From: Lacrimispora algidixylanolytica
GTDB lineage: Bacteria; Bacillota; Clostridia; Lachnospirales; Lachnospiraceae
Assembly (NCBI RefSeq): GCF_003609635.1
Contig: NZ_MCIA01000023.1
Coordinates: 186,001-250,000 of the forward strand
Length of the DNA: 64,000 nt
Reading direction: 5' to 3'
The translations under genes were made by a program, and so were the position numbers. Of this stretch, positions 61,620 through 64,000 are shown piece by piece. The notes under the pieces are model-generated. The model saw nothing but the letters and a program-made list of their open reading frames with translations, was not told the origin of the DNA and ran no database searches. How positions within the stretch are numbered: the first letter of the stretch is position 1; each line of letters opens with the position of its first letter.

Positions 61620-62042
61620 TCATCTAGTACGGCAATACATCGGGTGATTTTCTTTGAACTGAACCAAATCCCAAAGATTTCCGTACAAGTCCTTAAACAC
61701 TGCGACAATGCCATAATCTTGTTCTTTTGGAGGTCTAACAAATTCTATTTTAACAGCTATCATCTCATTATAATCTCTCCAAAAATCATCAGTTCCTAAA
61801 AATAAAAATACTCTTCCACCAGCTTGATTTCCTATGAAAGACTCCTGTTCTAACTTTGAAGCTTTTGCAAGCAAAATGGTAGTTCCTAATGAGCCCGGTG
61901 GGGATATAACAACCCATCTTTTATCTTGCTCTGCTTGGTAGGTATCTTCAATTAATTCAAATTTGAGTTTCTTTGTATAAAAATCTATGGCTTCATCATA
62001 GTCTTTCACAACTAAAGCAATATGAATTAGTGCTTGTACCAT
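61620..62042 (-). CDS. Glyoxalase/VOC-family protein
   Basis: 140 residues from ATG 62042 (GGGGGA upstream; a TTG 15 bp earlier lies on the ribosome site). ALIHIALVVKDYDEAIDFYTKKLKFEL with His, then EFVRPPKEQDYGIVAVFKDLYGNLWDLVQ with the closing Glu position as Asp. Single-metal beta-alpha-beta fold of the VOC superfamily (glyoxalase, fosfomycin or bleomycin resistance, dioxygenase). Substrate unknown. Monocistronic. Confidence 0.85.
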   Translation of the reverse strand: MVQALIHIALVVKDYDEAIDFYTKKLKFELIEDTYQAEQDKRWVVISPPGSLGTTILLAKASKLEQESFIGNQAGGRVFLFLGTDDFWRDYNEMIAVKIEFVRPPKEQDYGIVAVFKDLYGNLWDLVQFKENHPMYCRTR

Positions 62043-62267
62043 ATGATTATCCCCCAATGTTCACTTAATTAAAATTAGCGTTTCCTTTTTCCTTTATTAT
62101 ATATCAAACAAGTGTAAAAGAAAACACCCATCAACTAAAAGTTGACAGGCATTTTCAAAAGGAGAATAATTGTAAAAAGGTATCGCGAAACACTTAAAGT
62201 ATTAATTCTTAAACACTGAGTTCTATCCGATTTGATAAACCATGAAGGAAACATAATAACATTGACT

Positions 62268-62522
62268 TTAATTAACTGCAAAGCTGTTACGCCTAGTAGC
62301 CGTCAAGGTTAAGACAAATTGATCTTTAATAAATTGTGAAAGATCTTTATAATCATCAGTATTATAAATAGTTCCGTCGCACATTAAGTAATGCTCAGGA
62401 GCACTAGTCCCCATAAACGAAATTATAGTTCCAACTGGTGTGCTATCATTAGTTGTACCAGTGCTATTACCACAACACCCACAGTTAATTGTAATGCAGC
62501 TTCCTTTTTCATCTTTACTCAT
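62268..62522 (-). pseudogene. Truncated phage tail-collar domain protein
   Basis: 84 residues. After a Cys-rich start (SCITINCGCCGNSTG) comes the tail-collar motif PVGTIISFMGTSAPEHYLMCDGTIYN. Normal proteins go on with a conserved Gly-rich core and FAVPDLRG; here KDQF is followed by VLTLTATRRNSFAVN and a stop, a shortened and altered remnant of that core. Translation start overlaps the stop of the CotJC fragment (ATGA). Confidence 0.6.
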
Positions 62523-62677
62523 TTAATTAGCTGGTGGACGATAGCCGCTACGATTTCCATGTGGGCTAACTCTTCCGTCCCAATATCCGTCAAAAGCCCT
62601 TTACACTCTTTATACGGCATTGCATAACGTTGGGAAAGATAACGCATAGAAACACTTATTTCTCCATCAAGCCCACC
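62519..62677 (-). pseudogene. Fragment of a manganese-catalase/CotJC gene
   Basis: 52 codons after an in-frame TAA (62678-62680) read GGLDGEISVSMRYLSQRYAM, then PYKECKGLLTDIGTEELAHM and EIVAAIVHQL. This is the central helix pair of spore-coat CotJC/Mn-catalase with the metal-binding Glu and His of TEELxHxE. Both the N-terminal third and the C-terminal part are missing. No start codon with a ribosome site. Confidence 0.75.
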
Positions 62678-62703
62678 TTAGTTTAAAAACAGATAATAAG
62701 AAA

Positions 62704-62740
62704 ATGCAAGAGGAAGCTCTTATTAAACTTCCTCCTGCAT
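62704..62740 (-). terminator. Terminator of the 52-residue gene
   Basis: TGCAAGAGGAAG / CTTCCTCCTGCA, one mismatch, T-rich on the leftward strand. Confidence 0.8.
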
Positions 62741-62744
62741 CTTC

Positions 62745-62903
62745 TTATTCCTCATTTTCATATTCCTTGCGATTTTCTTCATATCTAAGGGTATTCGGAC
62801 CCAGGAACTTTCCGGTCTTCCAGTGGTCTTGAAAGGTTTCCGGTCTGTTGTCTGTTTTATCGGCGTTTTCTGATGCTTTAGCCTCTTCTTCACTTTTTTT
62901 CAT
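62745..62903 (-). CDS. Small acidic/charged protein, 52 residues
   Basis: ATG 62903 with GAGGTG 6 nt upstream. Begins MKKSEEEAKASENADKTDNR, then PETFQDHWKTGKFLGPNTLR and a charged end. More than 40 percent charged residues; resembles the small hydrophilic proteins at 52628-52780 in style (both contain GPNT). No family recognised; perhaps spore- or stress-related. Divergent from the DUF3298 gene. Confidence 0.65.
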   Translation of the reverse strand: MKKSEEEAKASENADKTDNRPETFQDHWKTGKFLGPNTLRYEENRKEYENEE

Positions 62904-63017
62904 GATTATCACCTCAAAAATAGTCTGCCCTGATGGCGGGAAAATATGTGAAACAAAAACTCATAATCATTTTAACTTATCCATATATTGTAGAAACAAT
63001 TCCCATGTGAGGCTTCT

Positions 63018-63683
63018 ATGCAGACCATAACCAATAAGACACTTACAGATACCCTTTATTATCAGGATATCCCTGTTCTTACCTATACAATTCACTATCC
63101 ATATTTTACTACAACTTGCGGTCCCACCACGGCCTGGCGAATTAATAATTATTATAAATATCAGGCAAAGCAAAATGAAATATACACCCGTTCAGTCTTA
63201 TACAAGGAAGCCGTGGAACAGGCAAAGTATCAAAAAGAGAACGATTATCCCTTTAATAGCTATGAATTTCTTTCCATCTATCAAATTACATATAACAATG
63301 ACTGTGTGGTAAGTCTTTATACAGATCAATATACCTATCTGGGCGGTGCACATGGAAACACAGAACGTACCTCTGAAACCTGGGACTTCCAGACAGGCAA
63401 ACGACTGAGCCTTGCTGATTATTTTCCTAATGATCCACAATTTATGGAATCCATTCTTGCGGATATTAACAGGCAGATAACAGAGCGACTTCAAAAAGAT
63501 CCTTCTACCTATTTTGAAGACTACCCTTCTCTTGTACAAGGAAATTTCAACATCGAAGGATTTTATGTTAAGCCTGATGGCATTGTTATCTATTACCAAC
63601 AGTATGACATTGCTCCATACTCAACTGGGATGCCAGAATTTTTCTTTCCATTTCAGGACTGTACTATAAATTCTAATAGGTAA
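63018..63683 (+). CDS. DUF3298/DUF4163 (RsiV-like) protein
   Basis: 221 residues. ITNKTLTDTLYYQDIPVLTYTIHYPYF, then YEFLSIYQITYNNDCVVSLYTDQYTYLGGAHGNTERTSETWDF and the C-terminal FYVKPDGIVIYYQQYDIAPYSTGMPEFFFPF. These are the paired DUF4163/DUF3298 modules found in RsiV anti-sigma factors, where they bind lysozyme. Here there is no signal peptide or membrane anchor and no sigma gene nearby, so the role is open; common in clostridia as cytosolic orphan. Terminator follows. Confidence 0.82.
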   Translation: MQTITNKTLTDTLYYQDIPVLTYTIHYPYFTTTCGPTTAWRINNYYKYQAKQNEIYTRSVLYKEAVEQAKYQKENDYPFNSYEFLSIYQITYNNDCVVSLYTDQYTYLGGAHGNTERTSETWDFQTGKRLSLADYFPNDPQFMESILADINRQITERLQKDPSTYFEDYPSLVQGNFNIEGFYVKPDGIVIYYQQYDIAPYSTGMPEFFFPFQDCTINSNR

Positions 63684-63721
63684 CAAAAAGCCCTGGTCAA
63701 TATATTTTCCAGGGCTTTTTA
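63684..63721. terminator. Bidirectional terminator
   Basis: AAAAAGCCCTGG / CCAGGGCTTTTT with a 12-nt loop, between convergent genes. Confidence 0.9.
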
Positions 63722-64000
63722 TTACTTCTTATGCCAAGGTTTAAATGATCGGATCTGACGGAGTAAGGAAGATGGATCCCCCTCAAAGCAAATTGCCCTG
63801 TCATCAATATAGCAGATGGCAGGCACCTTCTCAAATTCAATATCATCTACTCTAATTTCGTAATGATTCAAATACGCATCAATTGCTTTTTTACCTGCTT
63901 CGCTTGATGCCCTGGAGGACACAACCACAACTTCATAACCGGCTTTTCTGATTTCATCGATTGCTTCTTTGATGCCATTCACTGGCTCGTCCGGAATGAT
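63722..64000 (-). CDS. HAD-like hydrolase, C-terminal part (cut by the window edge)
   Basis: The frame is open from the right edge, so the gene starts beyond 64000. Visible: IPDEPVNGIKEAIDEIRKAG, VVVVSSRASSEAGKKAIDAYL (motif II Ser), VPAICYIDDRAICFEG (motif IV, DD). This is the core of small HAD phosphatases of the polynucleotide-kinase/phosphatase type. The nucleophile DxD motif would lie outside the window. Substrate unknown. Confidence 0.72.
   Translation of the reverse strand: MIPDEPVNGIKEAIDEIRKAGYEVVVVSSRASSEAGKKAIDAYLNHYEIRVDDIEFEKVPAICYIDDRAICFEGDPSSLLRQIRSFKPWHKK

Overview
The window looks like chromosomal DNA of a low-GC, spore-forming anaerobic Firmicute, most likely Lachnospiraceae (Lacrimispora / Lachnoclostridium / Anaerocolumna type). 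This rests on the AT-rich composition, the strong AGGAGG ribosome binding sites, an agr-type peptide signalling system, a GH9-CBM3 cellulase, a long FtsA-like protein, a CotJC remnant and the general gene repertoire. No genus can be fixed from sequence alone.

Layout. (1) 0-2.4 kb: an agr-like quorum-sensing locus (5' end of an AgrD-like precursor, a LytTR regulator, an AgrC-like kinase) with a 21-bp-period direct repeat between the divergent genes. (2) 2.4-6.5 kb: fdhD, an acetate/succinate transporter, a second-type RsmH, a flavodoxin-like reductase and a nitroreductase. (3) 7.1-21.9 kb: the standout region, a 14-gene leftward operon of type II polyketide/fatty-acid synthase parts. These are FabD, FabG, ACP, two hotdog proteins, a KASIII with an altered active site, FabL, two ketosynthases each next to a cysteine-less partner, and a rifampin-phosphotransferase/PEP-synthase-like dikinase split into two genes. 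It ends in its own LytTR regulator and is flanked by a divergent TetR-glycosyltransferase pair with a well-formed promoter/operator. It reads as a biosynthetic cluster for a reduced polyketide or unusual lipid, possibly glycosylated or exported under TetR control. (4) 22-29 kb: cupin, PPC-domain exported protein, double GNAT, O-antigen ligase-like protein, exported tandem DJ-1/PfpI protein, AraC regulator. (5) 29.4-31.9 kb: a compact dtxR / small-gene / marR locus in which each unit has its own copy of one 19-bp operator; the small gene appears to start at ATT. (6) 32-36 kb: second marR, alpha/beta hydrolase, yaaA, an internally deleted bcp, a divergent peptide deformylase. (7) 36-48 kb: GH9-CBM3 without a signal peptide, a rhuM fragment, a FliB-like protein, an RlmD-type methyltransferase with 23 tandem 16-residue repeats at its N-terminus, ProX-type editing protein, GGDEF protein, aminopeptidase P, HAD phosphatase, tRNA-Pro(GGG) and tRNA-Val(GAC). 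(8) 48-64 kb: P-type ATPase, several small proteins, manA/ROK kinase, a GntR-controlled SDR operon for sugar-acid metabolism, an FtsA-like protein, several decayed genes (membrane protein, tail-collar, CotJC), and a HAD fragment cut by the right edge.

How it works together: the dominant theme is sensory control of accessory functions. Peptide signalling (agr), LytTR sites and TetR/MarR/DtxR operators placed directly on strong promoters surround a biosynthetic operon and small stress loci. Many small genes and remnants lie in spaces that a length-cut gene finder would leave blank; they are listed here with positions.
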